DNA of 5,228 nucleotides from Pseudomonadota bacterium (GTDB lineage Bacteria > Myxococcota > Polyangia > GCA-2747355 > JACKDQ01): contig JAUVBO010000323.1 of the NCBI GenBank assembly GCA_030591195.1, positions 1 through 5,228 on the forward strand, in the 5' to 3' direction. Shown in pieces: positions 4,689-5,228 of this stretch. Each line of letters starts with the position of its first letter. Position 1 is the first letter of the stretch. The notes beneath the pieces were generated by a model. That model made no database searches, was not told where the DNA came from, and saw only the letters and a program-made list of their open reading frames with translations. The translations under genes and the position numbers were made by a program.

Positions 4689-5149
4689 TAACGACACGCC
4701 TGCCGCCTTTCTCGCTGACGATCCCGGCAGCCCTCGCCACGCCGCTCGCAGATCACCAGCTGCCCCACCTTGCCGCAGGCCGGCACGTCGCCGCTCCAGC
4801 CCTCGCCCTGGCACGCTTCACCGACCAGCTCGCACGAGCCACCGAAGGCGTCGGGCTTCTCGCGCTCTTGCTCGCCGTCACAATCGTAGTCGAAGCTGCC
4901 GGCCGACGGCTCGTCGAAGAACGCCTGCTGCCCGGGGAACACCCGGTCGTCGTCGTCGTTGCAGTCGCCGTCGCACGGGCCGTGGCCGTCACCATCCTGG
5001 TCATCGCAGCCCGGCGGGACCGGCGGAGCCGGCGGCTGCCCGCTGTCGCCGGACGGGAGATCGGGCAACGCATCGCCCAAGCGATCCTCCGGGAAGTCGG
5101 CCCAGCAGCTGACGAGCAGCACCCCCGCCACCATCACCGCCACCTGCAT
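4688..5149 (-). CDS. MopE-like Cys/Asp-rich lipoprotein
   Basis: This encodes 153 residues from the ATG at 5149. A hydrophobic segment ends in the lipobox LVSC, with Cys15 as the likely lipidated residue; Trp16 rather than Asp follows it. After a Pro-rich linker, residues 48-73 carry CDDQDGDGHG, CDGDCNDDDD and a VFPGQ turn, then FDYDCDG at 86-92. This is the MopE-type metal-binding motif pattern with a DxDGDG calcium-loop-like core. The C-terminal third adds Cys106, 113, 125, 134, 141 and 152 in a GEGWSGDVPACG context and ends QACR, which resembles small exported proteins known from Polyangia. The ten non-lipid Cys could form disulfides. Envelope metal or calcium binding is inferred. The N-terminus is uncertain: an in-frame TTG sits at 5152, and the open frame continues upstream through an Arg-rich stretch into G-runs without a normal start, so the true start may be off-window or hidden by a homopolymer error. 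It precedes the zinc-ribbon gene by 86 nt. Confidence 0.75.
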   Translation of the reverse strand: MQVAVMVAGVLLVSCWADFPEDRLGDALPDLPSGDSGQPPAPPVPPGCDDQDGDGHGPCDGDCNDDDDRVFPGQQAFFDEPSAGSFDYDCDGEQEREKPDAFGGSCELVGEACQGEGWSGDVPACGKVGQLVICERRGEGCRDRQRERRQACR

Positions 5150-5179
5150 CAAGCCACGCCGCCGGGCGCCCTTTGAGGC

Positions 5180-5228
5180 CGGCCCCCCCGCGGTGGGGGA
5201 CCCGGCGCCAGCGGGGGGGGCGGGGGCG
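5180..5228. repeat. G/C homopolymer-rich window end
   Basis: The last 49 bases contain a C7 run (5183-5189), a G5 run (5195-5199), a G8 run (5213-5220) and another G5. CCCCC and GGGGG can pair around GCGGT (5185-5199). No T-run follows, so no terminator is called. Such sequence is prone to homopolymer length errors and to assembly breaks. Confidence 0.6.

Noticed and set aside
3763..5112. 449-codon open frame on the plus strand
   Set aside because: It lies opposite the zinc-ribbon and lipoprotein genes. The Ser/Ala/Arg-rich product changes character at each underlying gene boundary, as expected for a shadow frame.
1..5228. CRISPR array, tRNA or rRNA genes, insertion sequence, defence or toxin-antitoxin module
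   Set aside because: No spaced direct repeats with unique spacers, no cloverleaf or rRNA signature, no transposase or terminal inverted repeats, and no nuclease, toxin or antitoxin domains are seen. The only tandem arrays are in-frame coding repeats.

Overview
The window is strongly GC-rich, and every gene I can support lies on the minus strand, so transcription runs from the right edge to the left. The best taxonomic marker is in the gene at 768-1817. It has a Sec signal peptide and a C-terminal tripartite anchor of the MYXO-CTERM type: a Gly-Cys-Cys motif, a short hydrophobic segment and an Arg-rich end. This anchor is essentially restricted to Myxococcota. Two proteins with the 'CPxC...CPxDG' zinc-ribbon signature and a MopE-like Cys/Asp-rich lipoprotein fit the same phylum, probably a Polyangia-like lineage. 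The class level is inference.

Layout in transcription order (right to left): (1) 4688-5149, a small lipoprotein with a DxDGDG calcium-loop-like, MopE-type motif and a Cys-rich C-terminus. Its N-terminus is uncertain because it abuts G/C homopolymers at the window edge. (2) 2040-4601, an 853-residue bitopic protein with an N-terminal zinc ribbon, about 600 residues of low-complexity Pro/Ala/Ser-rich linker, one transmembrane helix, an Ala/Lys/Glu helical repeat, KKEPVA repeats and a very basic tail ending DPFN. (3) A 222-nt non-coding gap (1818-2039) with short dyads and a candidate -10 element. (4) 768-1817, a secreted, surface-anchored protein with a matrixin (M10-like) fold signature. All three zinc-binding His and the catalytic Glu are replaced, so it is predicted to be a pseudoprotease. 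(5) 142-750, 17 nt behind it and so probably in the same transcript, a soluble protein with two tandem zinc ribbons and an acidic tail carrying three D/E-x-TI motifs. (6) A stem-loop at 121-135, then at 1-51 the first 17 codons of another minus-strand gene with a good Shine-Dalgarno sequence.

The genes do not form a pathway or defence system I recognise. Two products are exported (the lipoprotein and the anchored pseudoprotease), one spans the inner membrane and one is cytoplasmic. An envelope or signalling theme is plausible but unproven. The most notable observations are the fully degenerate HExxHxxGxxH motif in an otherwise intact matrixin-like gene, and the modular repeat and short-motif architecture of the zinc-ribbon membrane protein. 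Long plus-strand open frames are GC-driven shadows of these genes.
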